Assembly: GCF_047730085.1 (NCBI RefSeq)
Contig: NZ_CP159830.1
Coordinates: 2,790,001 to 2,854,000 of the forward strand
Direction: 5' to 3'
DNA from: Njordibacter sp937773555
GTDB taxonomy: Bacteria > Pseudomonadota > Gammaproteobacteria > Pseudomonadales > Balneatricaceae
DNA length: 64,000 bases
Part shown: in pieces, positions 25,651 through 35,034 of the stretch
Layout: each line of letters begins with the position of its first letter
Numbering within the stretch: position 1 is the first letter of the stretch
The notes under the pieces: generated by a model
Databases searched by the model: none
The model's input: only the letters and a program-made list of their open reading frames with translations
What the model was told of the DNA's origin: nothing
Position numbers and translations under genes: made by a program

Positions 25651-26378
25651 AGCTGAGCCAACTTAGTTGGCCAGAGGTTGAAACCTATATTGCTACCGGC
25701 AAACCGCTGTTATTGCCCCTGGGCTCATTCGAACAACATGGCCCAATGGGCCTTATGGGCACTGATTACCTATGTGCCGAGACCGTCGCAATGGCTGCTG
25801 CAGGAATAGCTGGGTGGTTAGTAGCACCCCCATTGGTTTATACACCAGCACCCTTCAATATGGCCTTTGCTGGAACTGTTTCAGTATCGGTGCCCACCTT
25901 TACCCTTCTGTTAGAAGAAGTATGTAGCTCTTTTATTAGCCACGGTTTTAATCAAATTTACTTACTCAATGGCCATGGTGCTAACATTGAACCAGCTCGC
26001 CAAGTGATCAATAACCTTGCACCTCATACTATAAGGTTACGCAGTTGGTGGGACTTTGATGAGGTACAAGATCTGCGTCAAAAAGCTTTTGGCACATGGG
26101 AAGGGATGCATGCAACACCTGCAGAAATCTCCATTACCCAAGTCAACCAACGTAGATTAGACCCAGATTTAGCAAGAGAACCTCCTATGCCCCTAAGTGA
26201 GGCTTACATTAAAGCCCACAGTGGTGATCGTCACGCAGGCCCTATCAGCCACCAGCGCAGCTTCCCAGATGGTCGCGTAGGCTCTCATTCAGCCTTAGCC
26301 AGACCTCACATTGGCACTCAACTCATAGCACTTGCAGCACAAGCCATTGTCGATGAGCTAAATAATACCCTAGGCTAG
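25626..26378 (+). CDS. Creatininase-family amidohydrolase
   Basis: The 250-residue protein belongs to the creatinine amidohydrolase/MftE fold. The metal-binding pattern is present: E36 and H38 in GSFEQHGP, D47 in GTD, H117 in LNGHGAN, and E167 in the HATPAEIS segment. The usual HLPLGTD after GSxEQHGP reads MGLMGTD here, so one conserved histidine is methionine. Members cleave cyclic or linear amides. The context with amine transport and oxidation fits opening of a lactam or amide. It ends by overlapping the tail of the convergent dehydrogenase gene by four bases. Confidence 0.82.
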   Translation: MDTRQEPLELSQLSWPEVETYIATGKPLLLPLGSFEQHGPMGLMGTDYLCAETVAMAAAGIAGWLVAPPLVYTPAPFNMAFAGTVSVSVPTFTLLLEEVCSSFISHGFNQIYLLNGHGANIEPARQVINNLAPHTIRLRSWWDFDEVQDLRQKAFGTWEGMHATPAEISITQVNQRRLDPDLAREPPMPLSEAYIKAHSGDRHAGPISHQRSFPDGRVGSHSALARPHIGTQLIALAAQAIVDELNNTLG

Positions 26379-28792
26379 CTTTGCATACGGTTTGACTGAG
26401 GGTCAAACAAAGGCTTGATAAACAGCTTTGCTGGTCGCATTTCACCTAAGATTTCAATCTCGAATGTGGCACCCTCGGCGATCATCTGCGTAGGGACAAA
26501 TCCAAGTGCCACAGACTGTTCACTAAAGTGGGCATAGCCCCCAGAGGTCACAAAACCGACCACGTTACCGTCTTTCCATATCGGTTCGTCTGCCACTACA
26601 TCAGCGTCAATTGCATCGACTGTAAAGCTTGCTAACTGGCGTTTTGGAGGCTCTGCTAGCTCTTTAAGAGCAGCGGCCTTACCAATATAATCAGCCTCTT
26701 TTTTGTAATCCATAAACCGATCCATACCCGTTTCCATAGGGGTGTAATCAGGTTTGTATTCTCTCATCCAAGACCCAAAAGACTTTTCTAACCGCAGGCT
26801 CATCATAGCGCGCATACCAAAGGGTTTAAGATCAAACGCGATACCCTCATTAGCTAAGGTATGATACAAGCTTATTTGCTGTTCGACGGGTACATAGATT
26901 TCGTAGCCTAAGTCACCTGTATAACTTATCCGTTGAACTACAGCATCGCACTGGCCCACCTCAATTTTGCACACTGATAAAAATGGCATAGCGCTATGGG
27001 AAACATCAAATCGAGTGCACGCAGCTAGCAACTCACGAGCCTTTGGCCCAGCAATTTGAAAGCCGATACGGCTCATAGAAATATTCTTTAAGCTCACGTT
27101 TAGTGCTGGTAAATATTGCTCAAACCAGCGCATGTGAAGGTCTTGAGCTGAAAAAGAAGCAGTGAGTTGGTATTCATTTTCATCCAAGTGAGAAATAGTG
27201 AAGTCACCCATGAGCTTGCCTGATGGGCTAAGCATAGGGCTTAGGGTCACACGCCCAAGTTGAGGTAGTTTGCCTGCCATAACACCATCTAACCATGCAC
27301 GAGCACCTTCGCCGGTGACTAGGTATTTACCAAAATTATGTACCTCGTTAATACCTACCGAATGACGCACGGCTCGGCACTCATTCCCAATAGCAGCAAA
27401 GGCATTAGAGCGTCTAAAGCTTGGGGTTTCTTCCAAAGGCTCACCCTCAGGGGCAAAATAATTCACATGCTCCATGCCATAACCTTGCCCAAATACAGCG
27501 CGTTGTTGCTGCCAGATGGTATAAGCTGGTGTAGTATTTAGTGGCCGGCCCGCCGGTAACTCCTCATTAGGATAAGAAATGCTAAACCGTTTCTGATAGT
27601 TTTCTCGTACCTTGTTACGGGTATACGCCTTGGTGCAATAGTTGCCATAGCGCGCTACGTCCATTGCAAACACGTCGCGTGAGGGTTCCCCATGTACCAT
27701 CCATTCGGCCAAGCTTAAGCCTACGCCACCACCTTGACTAAAGCCGGCCATCACAGCGCAGCAGGACCAGTAGTTTTGTAATCCAGGTATAGGGCCAACC
27801 AAGGGATTACCGTCTGGTGCAAAAGTAAATGGCCCATTGACAATAGACTTAATGCCCGCAGTTTCTAGACAGGGGAAGCGTTTAAAAGCAAACTCCAAAG
27901 AATCACCGATACGATCAAGCTTATTGTCTAAAAGCTCATGACCAAAGTCCCAACGGGTGCCATCTAAGGCCCATGGGTCACAATCTTGCTCGTAAATACC
28001 AATCACCAGGCCCTTGCCTTCTTGGCGCAAATAACTTTCCCCTGAAGGGTCCATTATATGAGGCAGCTCTTGATCACGGGTAAACACTTGGGGCAAATCA
28101 TCGGTAATCAAATACTGATGTTCCATTGGGTGAAGAGGCAAAAACAAACCCACCATCTCACCCAATTCACGGGCCCATAGACCGCCCGCATTAACCACAT
28201 GCTCAGCATGAATAATGCCGTTTTTGGTGGTCACATCCCAGCTGCCGTCGGGCCGTTGGTTAAGACCCGTTACAGGATTTCTTAAATATATTTCTGCACC
28301 TTGTATTTGTGCTGCTTTGGCATAGGCATGAGTGGTGCCAGATGGATCTAGATGACCGTCAAGAGGATCATATAAACCGCCTAAGATATCCTCTGTATTC
28401 ACAATTGGGCTAAGTTTTTTGATTTCTTCTGGAGTAATAATTTGTGTGTCTAACCCCATATGTCGATGCATAGCTCTTGCCGCTTTAATAAAATCCATAC
28501 GTTCTGGGCTATCAGCCAGTGTTATGCCACCCACATGATGCAAACCGCAGGTTAAACCACTGATAGCCTCAAGCTCTTTATAAAGATTAATTGTATACCC
28601 TTGTAATGCCGCCATATTGGGGTCTGAATTAAGCGTATGAAAGCCACCAGCAGCATGCCATGTAGAACCAGACGTTAGTTCCGAACGTTCTATAAGACAC
28701 ACATCGGGCCAGCCTAACTTGGTCAGGTGATACAGCACCGAACATCCAACCACACCACCACCAATTACTGCTACTTGAACATGAGTCTTCAT
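26375..28792 (-). CDS. Dimethylglycine/sarcosine-dehydrogenase-like FAD + GcvT fusion protein
   Basis: This 805-residue enzyme joins an N-terminal FAD-dependent DAO domain (GGGVVGCSVLYHL at residues 11-23) to a FAO_M linker and C-terminal GcvT and GcvT_C folate-binding domains. The covalent-flavin histidine is at about H46 in SGSTWHAAGG. Enzymes of this type oxidise N-methyl groups and pass the one-carbon unit to tetrahydrofolate. No signal peptide is seen. It is 17 bases downstream of the mttB homologue, so the two likely share a transcript and a pathway. Which N-methyl compound it uses is not decided. Confidence 0.9.
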   Translation of the reverse strand: MKTHVQVAVIGGGVVGCSVLYHLTKLGWPDVCLIERSELTSGSTWHAAGGFHTLNSDPNMAALQGYTINLYKELEAISGLTCGLHHVGGITLADSPERMDFIKAARAMHRHMGLDTQIITPEEIKKLSPIVNTEDILGGLYDPLDGHLDPSGTTHAYAKAAQIQGAEIYLRNPVTGLNQRPDGSWDVTTKNGIIHAEHVVNAGGLWARELGEMVGLFLPLHPMEHQYLITDDLPQVFTRDQELPHIMDPSGESYLRQEGKGLVIGIYEQDCDPWALDGTRWDFGHELLDNKLDRIGDSLEFAFKRFPCLETAGIKSIVNGPFTFAPDGNPLVGPIPGLQNYWSCCAVMAGFSQGGGVGLSLAEWMVHGEPSRDVFAMDVARYGNYCTKAYTRNKVRENYQKRFSISYPNEELPAGRPLNTTPAYTIWQQQRAVFGQGYGMEHVNYFAPEGEPLEETPSFRRSNAFAAIGNECRAVRHSVGINEVHNFGKYLVTGEGARAWLDGVMAGKLPQLGRVTLSPMLSPSGKLMGDFTISHLDENEYQLTASFSAQDLHMRWFEQYLPALNVSLKNISMSRIGFQIAGPKARELLAACTRFDVSHSAMPFLSVCKIEVGQCDAVVQRISYTGDLGYEIYVPVEQQISLYHTLANEGIAFDLKPFGMRAMMSLRLEKSFGSWMREYKPDYTPMETGMDRFMDYKKEADYIGKAAALKELAEPPKRQLASFTVDAIDADVVADEPIWKDGNVVGFVTSGGYAHFSEQSVALGFVPTQMIAEGATFEIEILGEMRPAKLFIKPLFDPQSNRMQS

Positions 28793-28809
28793 AGTTTTGA
28801 TTCCTTTTA

Positions 28810-30342
28810 TTATGATCCAGGTGCTGCTCCACCTTCACGGCTACGTCGCTCTACAAAGTCTGTTAGTTCATCATCTATTGAGGTCTCTAGCTTAGGCTCT
28901 TCATAATCCTGCAACATCTGTTTCCAAATTTTGTTAGCCCGATGGGTCGCGTCCATTGCTCCTGCATCTCGCCAATTTTCAAAGTTAGACCAGTTGGACA
29001 ATAACGGTGAGTAAAATGCATCTTCATAACGCGACATAGTGTGGGGAGAGGCAAAAAAGTGACTGCCAGGTCCCACGTCTGCAATCGCACCCACTGCTAG
29101 CGAATCGGTACTGGTATCCATGGGCTGCAAAAAGGCTTGCTGCATTTGAATCATTTCTGCATCTAAAATAACCTTTTCATAAGACGTGCATAACCCACCT
29201 TCAATCCAACCCAAGCCATGTAAAACATAATTCACTTGACCCAACATACATGCCCACAAAGACATCTGAGACTCATAGGTGGCTTGTGCATCAGGTGCGT
29301 TGGAGGCGTTGGCGTTTGAAGCACGTAAAGGAATGCCATATTTGCGTGCCAGTTGACCAGACACTATAGTGGCTTGGCTATACTCAGGTGTACCAAACGC
29401 CGGTGAGCCCGATTTCATATCTACATTAGAGGTAAAACTGCCATACATGGCAGGTGCTCCAGGATTCACGCACTGATGAAAGGCAAGGCCAGCTAAACAT
29501 TCTGCATTTTGCTGCACTAAAGCGCCCGCCATGGTGATTGGTGCCATGGCGCCCGCAAGCGTAAAAGGAGTATAGATGACCGGCTGATTGTTTTCAGCCA
29601 TAACAATGGCACCTTCCAATAACGCACCATCATAAATGAGTGGGGAATTTGAATTCACTACGGTATGAATCGATGGTTGTTGCAGCAGGGTAGCATGGTC
29701 AATGCCACGACTAATGCGCACAATATCAATCACATCCTGCATGCGCTGTCGGCCTAAGGCATAACCACCTACCGGTTTAGTAGTCAACCGGGCCATGGCT
29801 GCACCAGCAATAATGTGACGAGTATTCACATTAACGTCGCAGGGTTCTACTGGGAAACCTGCCTGTAATTGAACGCTGTTCAGGCTTTCTCCTAGACGTA
29901 ACAAATTACAGAAGTCATCATAATTACCCGCAATTCTACCCCTGTCTAAGTCAGATACGTTGGGCGTGCTGGCTACCATGGCAAAGGCCATTGAATTCCC
30001 TCCCATCGCAATATGCCGATCTGGACGGCGCCCATGTAAAACAAATTCCCTAGGAGTGGTGGCAATGGTCTGCATAACCCAATCAGGATCAAACCTAACC
30101 CGCTGTCCATCGGGGTGCACCATAGCACCAGCGCAACGTAAAATATCTACAGCTTGGGGCGACTGAAAGTCCATGCCGGTGTCGCATAGCAGTTTTAGTG
30201 ATGCCTGATGAATGTCTTCTAATTGACTTTCATTGATCAACTGCATGGGTGCGTAAGGGTTACGCATTTGCCGCGATGGTGCTTGACGAGCACCACCACT
30301 AGGCCTGGTTGATTTGTTGCGATTAGCCCGAGAACGCCTCAT
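28810..30342 (-). CDS. mttB: MttB-family (trimethylamine-methyltransferase superfamily) protein, non-pyrrolysine
   Basis: This 510-residue TIM-barrel protein belongs to the MttB superfamily, whose members move methyl groups from quaternary amines to a corrinoid protein. The reading frame has no internal amber codon, so it lacks the pyrrolysine of true trimethylamine methyltransferase and resembles the glycine-betaine-type branch. The N-terminus is basic, with RRSRANRNKS. No corrinoid protein or activating ferredoxin gene is nearby. It starts the two-gene operon with the dehydrogenase fusion and is divergent from a LysR regulator. Substrate is unknown. Confidence 0.85.
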   Translation of the reverse strand: MRRSRANRNKSTRPSGGARQAPSRQMRNPYAPMQLINESQLEDIHQASLKLLCDTGMDFQSPQAVDILRCAGAMVHPDGQRVRFDPDWVMQTIATTPREFVLHGRRPDRHIAMGGNSMAFAMVASTPNVSDLDRGRIAGNYDDFCNLLRLGESLNSVQLQAGFPVEPCDVNVNTRHIIAGAAMARLTTKPVGGYALGRQRMQDVIDIVRISRGIDHATLLQQPSIHTVVNSNSPLIYDGALLEGAIVMAENNQPVIYTPFTLAGAMAPITMAGALVQQNAECLAGLAFHQCVNPGAPAMYGSFTSNVDMKSGSPAFGTPEYSQATIVSGQLARKYGIPLRASNANASNAPDAQATYESQMSLWACMLGQVNYVLHGLGWIEGGLCTSYEKVILDAEMIQMQQAFLQPMDTSTDSLAVGAIADVGPGSHFFASPHTMSRYEDAFYSPLLSNWSNFENWRDAGAMDATHRANKIWKQMLQDYEEPKLETSIDDELTDFVERRSREGGAAPGS

Positions 30343-30441
30343 TTACACACCCATAAGCTTGCCTTAAAAAGCCATCATAGGGTATTGTTTGACTTGTGAA
30401 TAATTAATATTTTAGTGACTAACCATGAAATTTTTTTATAT

Positions 30442-31365
30442 ATGCTGCGCTTACAACTAAGCCACTATCGGGTGGTTCAGGCTGTGCGTATTCATGGCAC
30501 CGTATCAGCTGCAGCCCAGGCCCTAGGCCTAACTCAGCCCGCACTCAGCCACCAAATAGCAGAAGCAGAACGCCGTTTAAGCACTAAATTATTTGCCCGC
30601 ATAGGGAGGCGCTTAAGGTTAACCTCTGCAGGAGAACTGTTCGCCACTAGCGCTGACACCATCCTCATGGAGGCTGGTTTAGCTGAGTCTACCCTTATGG
30701 GCAAAACAGGTGCAGCACCGGGAGAAGTTATTCGCATTGGCACTTTTGCTTACAATAGCTACCGCTGGCTGCCATTGTTTTTAAAACAACTCCAGCATCA
30801 GTGGCCGAATTTATATTTTGAATTTATCACTGACACTAGCAAAGTACCTATGCGCAGCTTATTAGATGGCGATGTAGATATCGCCATTAGCGCAGGCAGC
30901 ATTAACGCTAGCCGTGCCACTGTATACCCATTGTTTGAAGATCAATTGTTGGCTATATGTGCACTTGACTGCCCAACACCAAGCTGTGGTTATATGCTTG
31001 CTAAAGACTTTTTGGCTGATCCATTCATTACTTATTCCACTATTTATGAAACTGGGTTTGAAGAAGAGCTATTATGGCGCCCAGCCGGTCGAAGGCCACT
31101 TAATTATTTACGGGCAGGCAATACAGAAGCCGTGATAGAAATGGTGAAAGCAGGCTTTGGTCGTTCTATTTTAAGCCGCTGGGCAGTGCAGCCCTCTTTA
31201 GAAAATGAAGAGTTACTCGCCTTGCCTGTCACCAAGCAAGGCATGCCTGTTTATTGGAGTGCATTAGTTCGAAAAAGCCATCAGCATGCCGAATTACTTC
31301 ATGCCGTGTCTGAACAGTTACAAAGCTGGTGCCAGCTCAATTTTAATGGCTCAGGCTATAAATAG
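30442..31365 (+). CDS. LysR-family transcriptional regulator
   Basis: This is a 307-residue regulator with an N-terminal winged helix (residues 10-60, HGTVSAAAQALGLTQPALSH) and a C-terminal ligand-binding domain with IRIGTFAYNSYRWLP. The domain resembles MetR-like sensors. I prefer the ATG at 30442 to a GTG at 30415, since family alignments begin two residues before LQLSHYRVV. No strong ribosome-binding site marks either. It is divergent from the mttB homologue, with a gap of about 100 bases that should hold its operator. Control of that operon is likely. Confidence 0.9.
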   Translation: MLRLQLSHYRVVQAVRIHGTVSAAAQALGLTQPALSHQIAEAERRLSTKLFARIGRRLRLTSAGELFATSADTILMEAGLAESTLMGKTGAAPGEVIRIGTFAYNSYRWLPLFLKQLQHQWPNLYFEFITDTSKVPMRSLLDGDVDIAISAGSINASRATVYPLFEDQLLAICALDCPTPSCGYMLAKDFLADPFITYSTIYETGFEEELLWRPAGRRPLNYLRAGNTEAVIEMVKAGFGRSILSRWAVQPSLENEELLALPVTKQGMPVYWSALVRKSHQHAELLHAVSEQLQSWCQLNFNGSGYK

Positions 31366-31386
31366 AGGCCCACACAAAAGGCCACT

Positions 31387-32712
31387 CTACGTGGCTAATT
31401 GCTTTTCAATGGCAGTAGACAAAGCCACCTTACCTTCAGAACTGTAGCCTTGGCTGCGGCTTTCGATAAGTGGTATCTCGTAAAGGTAGTTAACCATCAT
31501 GCCTTCTGATTGCTTCAGCCCATTATCAGACGTGTCTGCCATCCAGTTTAAGCGTTCTATTTTAGCGCCATTGCTGAGGTGAAAGTGAGCCACAGGGTCT
31601 CGTGCATAATGTTCATTGCGCTTCTGTTTTTGTTCGCCAAGATAATGGGCGGCCATTTTTTGAAGGTGTTCTGGTGACCTTAAGGATGACCCATCATCCA
31701 ACAAAGCCAACTCTTGTTCAGATTCGATGCTGTCTAACCAACGGCAAAAACCCGGAATAGGTGACAGGGTTGCAAACTGGGTTAACTGGGGGAACTCTTG
31801 TTGTAGTTTTTTAACCACTTGCTTGATTAGAAAATTACCAAAACTAATTCCAGAGAGCCCCTTTTGTGCGTTGGAAATAGAATAAAATATAGCGGTGTCG
31901 GCGAGGCTTATATCTTCTAATGGCGCAGCTTCGTCAAGCAATTCTTGCACATTACCAGCCATACCCTTAACCAGAGCAACTTCAACAAAGATGAGTGGCT
32001 CTTCTGGCATATTAGGATGAAAAAAAGCAAAACAGCGACGGTCAGAATCGAGACGATTTTTAAGATCATTCCAACTTTGGATTGCATGCACTGCCTCATA
32101 GGCAATTAATTTTTCTAGTAATTCAGCACTGGAACGCCAGTTTATTTCTTCCATTTGTAACAAGCCAACATCAAACCAGGCACTCAACAGGCGCTTCAAA
32201 TCCGCCTCTAAGGGCGCAAGTTTGGGGTGTTCTTTGCGCAACCGCAATAACTCAGCGCGCATATCCACAAGAAATTTAATACCCTGAGGGAGCTCATTAA
32301 ACTGAGTCAACAGCTTCATCCTTGGTGGCTCTAAGGCGCTACGAAGGTCTGCTTCTAGGTGTGTCCGTTCACTTGAATTTGCAGCTAACCAAGACTCTAT
32401 AACCTGAGTCAAACGTACCTCATCAACCGCATAGTTATCAGCCATCAGTGTAAGAAAACGAACACGTCCTTCGTCATTGAGATCTAAAAAGCGCCTGCCA
32501 AGTTCTGCGGCTCGCATTCTTGCGGCTACCTCTCCACCGTTATCTTTAAGGCAGGCATCCATCCACGTTAGCAGCACCTTTTCATCGGCTGCATTCAAGT
32601 TAGGATCAAGAGATAGCTTTTTCAAAAGATCATGTTGTGGCGAAACATCACGCCAAAACGGCACCCACCGACGGATGGTTTTTTGAAATAGTTGATTCGC
32701 TAGTTGCTGCAT
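31387..32712 (-). CDS. Malonyl-CoA decarboxylase
   Basis: MCD converts malonyl-CoA to acetyl-CoA and CO2. The 441-residue protein has the N-terminal helical domain and a C-terminal GNAT-like catalytic domain with CFAFFHPNMPEEPLIFVEVA, AIFYSISNAQKGLSGISFG, and FATLSPIPGFCRWL. The ATG at 32712 has GGAG nine bases upstream; a frame reaching back to 32886 adds a tail unlike the family. It converges on the LysR gene and follows the haloacid dehalogenase gene by about 180 bases. It may serve malonate use or fatty-acid balance. Confidence 0.92.
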   Translation of the reverse strand: MQQLANQLFQKTIRRWVPFWRDVSPQHDLLKKLSLDPNLNAADEKVLLTWMDACLKDNGGEVAARMRAAELGRRFLDLNDEGRVRFLTLMADNYAVDEVRLTQVIESWLAANSSERTHLEADLRSALEPPRMKLLTQFNELPQGIKFLVDMRAELLRLRKEHPKLAPLEADLKRLLSAWFDVGLLQMEEINWRSSAELLEKLIAYEAVHAIQSWNDLKNRLDSDRRCFAFFHPNMPEEPLIFVEVALVKGMAGNVQELLDEAAPLEDISLADTAIFYSISNAQKGLSGISFGNFLIKQVVKKLQQEFPQLTQFATLSPIPGFCRWLDSIESEQELALLDDGSSLRSPEHLQKMAAHYLGEQKQKRNEHYARDPVAHFHLSNGAKIERLNWMADTSDNGLKQSEGMMVNYLYEIPLIESRSQGYSSEGKVALSTAIEKQLAT

Positions 32713-32893
32713 GTTAACCGGTCTCCAAAGGTGTGCCAAAAGTCGTCTTGCCGGCCAGTAGCACAAATTGTGTGGCAATACCTTACCACTATTGTGCCCC
32801 CTCATAACTGCTTGACTTATGGGTCGAGGATAACCATGACTACTTGCTTGTTTGAGATTAAGAGGCAGGCCAGTCCACTGTACCAAAAGGGAC

Positions 32894-33577
32894 TTAAATG
32901 CTCAGAGCAGCAACCACTTGGTGTAAGTCATCAATCTCTAAATCGGGTGATCTAGACAATGGTTCAGGTGGTTGTGAAAAACGATTAACCCAAGCAACAT
33001 TAAAACCAAAGTTAACTGCACCTGCAACGTCCCAAGCATTACTTGAGTGAAACAATACTTGGTCTTTCGTCACTCCAAAAGCATCAAGAGCTAGCTGATA
33101 TACTCTGGGATCAGGTTTATATATGGCTAGGTCATCAACAGAAATCACCTGATCAATTAAATCTGTTAATCCAGCATACCTCACTGCAGCCTGCAGCATA
33201 TTGGGTGATCCATTCGATAGAATTGCCGTTGCAATGCCAGCGCCTCGTAGCTGCCTGAGGGTCGCAATAACCTCAGGATAACTTGATAGTTGGTTGTAAG
33301 CTAACAGCAAACGTTGCTCTAGCGCAGCATCACTTATTGCATGGGTTTGAAGGGCGTAATGTAGCGCTTCAGCAGTCACTTGTGAAAAGTCCACATACCG
33401 GCCCATTAGGCTGCGTAACCAGGTGTATTCCAGCTGCTTTTGACGCCACAACATAGAAATGGCCTGTGCCTGAGGGCCCAATGAGTGCACATGCTGTCTT
33501 ACAGCTGAGTGCACATCAAACAAGGTGCCATAGGCATCAAATACACATAAAGAAACTTCTTTGAACTCAGGCTTCAT
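32894..33577 (-). CDS. Haloacid dehalogenase type II (L-2-haloacid dehalogenase)
   Basis: This is a HAD-superfamily hydrolase of 227 residues. The nucleophile Asp14 is in FDAYGTLFDV, a motif typical of type II dehalogenases. Then come ILSNGSPNML with the conserved Ser/Asn, the lysine in IYKPDPRVY, and SSNAWDVAGA, also specific to L-2-haloacid dehalogenases. It inverts L-2-haloacids to D-2-hydroxyacids. No transporter or regulator for haloacids is next to it. It is divergent from the ureohydrolase gene. Confidence 0.91.
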   Translation of the reverse strand: MKPEFKEVSLCVFDAYGTLFDVHSAVRQHVHSLGPQAQAISMLWRQKQLEYTWLRSLMGRYVDFSQVTAEALHYALQTHAISDAALEQRLLLAYNQLSSYPEVIATLRQLRGAGIATAILSNGSPNMLQAAVRYAGLTDLIDQVISVDDLAIYKPDPRVYQLALDAFGVTKDQVLFHSSNAWDVAGAVNFGFNVAWVNRFSQPPEPLSRSPDLEIDDLHQVVAALSI

Positions 33578-33849
33578 AGCGGCAATTCCTTAGTAAAAGC
33601 GTAAAACAAATAGACAATAATAGCTTACTCTAATCTGAACCAATTAACTGGTGTAACACCCCCGTTTAAGAAATAGCCTCAGCACAATAACCAGCCGATA
33701 GCCTTGAGTTAAAAAATGCATTTGTTTTAGCTATGTAAAGCGGCTATGGTTAGCGTTCTTCTATATAAACACCAACACGACCATGGCCTTAACGCCTTAA
33801 CCAACCTTCCTGCCAGAACCGTGTAATCCCACCATAGGACCTACCCCTC

Positions 33850-34830
33850 ATGAGTGAAAACAGTTACGAAAAAGGCCGACTAAACTTACCTTTTGTTGGC
33901 TTTTGCACCTTTGCCAAAAGCCCCATTGCCGAAGATTGGGACAACATTAAAGCAGACGTAGCCTTTATGGGTGCACCTTATGATTGTGGCACCCAGTGGC
34001 GCTCTGGTGCCCGTATGGGTCCTCGCTCTATTAGAGAAGCCTCAACACTATTTTCGTTTGGCCATGGCGGCGCATATTCTTACGAAGACGATACCATGTA
34101 CTTGCAAGGCGTGAGCATTGTTGACATGGGCGACGCAGACATGATCCATACCAATACCGAACAAAGCCACGCCAACATTGAGTACGCAGTGCGAAAGGCC
34201 CTAGCTGCGGGAGTGTTACCCGTAGTCGCTGGTGGTGATCACTCTATCAATGCCCCATGTATTCAGGCCTTTGATGACCAGGGCCCTATTCATATCATCC
34301 AAATTGACGCTCACCTAGATTTTGTCGATGAACGTCACGGCGTACGATTTGGCCATGGTAATCCAATTAGGCGGGCCTCTGAAAAGGGCTACGTTACAGG
34401 AATGACTCAACTAGGCATCCGTAACGTTTCATCATCCAACCGCGAAGATCATAAGAAAGCAGAAAGTGTAGGTTCTACTATTTTGTCTGTGCGTGATGTG
34501 CGAAGGCTTGGCCCAGAAGGCGTATTGGCACTGATTCCAGACGGCGTGAATTACTACATTACCATTGATATAGACGGATTTGATCCCTCAATCGCCCCAG
34601 GCACTGGCACACCAAGCCATGGGGGCTTTACTTACTATGAGGTTATGGAAGTATTACAGGGTGTGGCTAATAAAGGTGACGTTGTCGGTATCGATCTTTG
34701 TGAAGTAGCACCAGATTATGATTTATCTAGCACCACCAGCATTTTAGCTGCACAGGTTTTACTTAATTTAATAGGCTATGTGTTTCACGGCCGTGAAACC
34801 CGTAAAAAAGCAGAAATGGCTCAACTGTAG
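33850..34830 (+). CDS. Ureohydrolase (agmatinase/guanidino-acid hydrolase family)
   Basis: This manganese enzyme of 326 residues releases urea from a guanidino substrate. The ligand motifs are complete: GGDHS, IDAHLDFVDE and ITIDIDGFDPSIAPGTGTP. The start MSENSYEKGRL and an N-terminal ADVAFMGAPYDCGTQWRSGAR match agmatinase-like and guanidinobutyrase/guanidinopropionase-like branches. A GxRxGPR substrate loop (GARMGPRSIR) is seen. Agmatine cannot be separated from other guanidino acids by eye. It stands alone, divergent from the dehalogenase gene, with an inverted-repeat structure just downstream. Confidence 0.9.
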   Translation: MSENSYEKGRLNLPFVGFCTFAKSPIAEDWDNIKADVAFMGAPYDCGTQWRSGARMGPRSIREASTLFSFGHGGAYSYEDDTMYLQGVSIVDMGDADMIHTNTEQSHANIEYAVRKALAAGVLPVVAGGDHSINAPCIQAFDDQGPIHIIQIDAHLDFVDERHGVRFGHGNPIRRASEKGYVTGMTQLGIRNVSSSNREDHKKAESVGSTILSVRDVRRLGPEGVLALIPDGVNYYITIDIDGFDPSIAPGTGTPSHGGFTYYEVMEVLQGVANKGDVVGIDLCEVAPDYDLSSTTSILAAQVLLNLIGYVFHGRETRKKAEMAQL

Positions 34831-34866
34831 CCAACAGTATAGCTTAGCTAATGACCAAGGAATAAA

Positions 34867-34915
34867 GCTTCAATTTAGTGCCTCGCTAATAGTTAGCATG
34901 TCACTGCATTGAAGC
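34867..34915 (+). repeat. Nested inverted repeat after the ureohydrolase gene
   Basis: GCTTCAAT (34867-34874) and ATTGAAGC (34908-34915) are perfect inverted arms. A second hairpin, GCTAA/TTAGC (34885-34889 and 34893-34897), sits between them. Together they could fold as a two-level stem-loop 37 bases after the stop. No T run follows, so it is not a standard terminator. Confidence 0.45.
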
Positions 34916-35034
34916 AATCTATTAATAGCGTTGTACTTTATTGGACTCGTGCGTGGCCTAAGCTAGGTAATATCACTCCCCCTTTAAGTTATTATCTAAG
35001 GCAGTTTCTGCACTACACATTGACTATGATAAGG

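Noticed and set aside
28810..30342. True pyrrolysine-containing trimethylamine methyltransferase.
   Set aside because: The frame runs its full length with no in-frame amber codon, so it is a non-pyrrolysine member.
34840..34920. A standard terminator after the ureohydrolase gene.
   Set aside because: The inverted arms are well formed but the loop is long and no T run follows, so it is listed only as a repeat.
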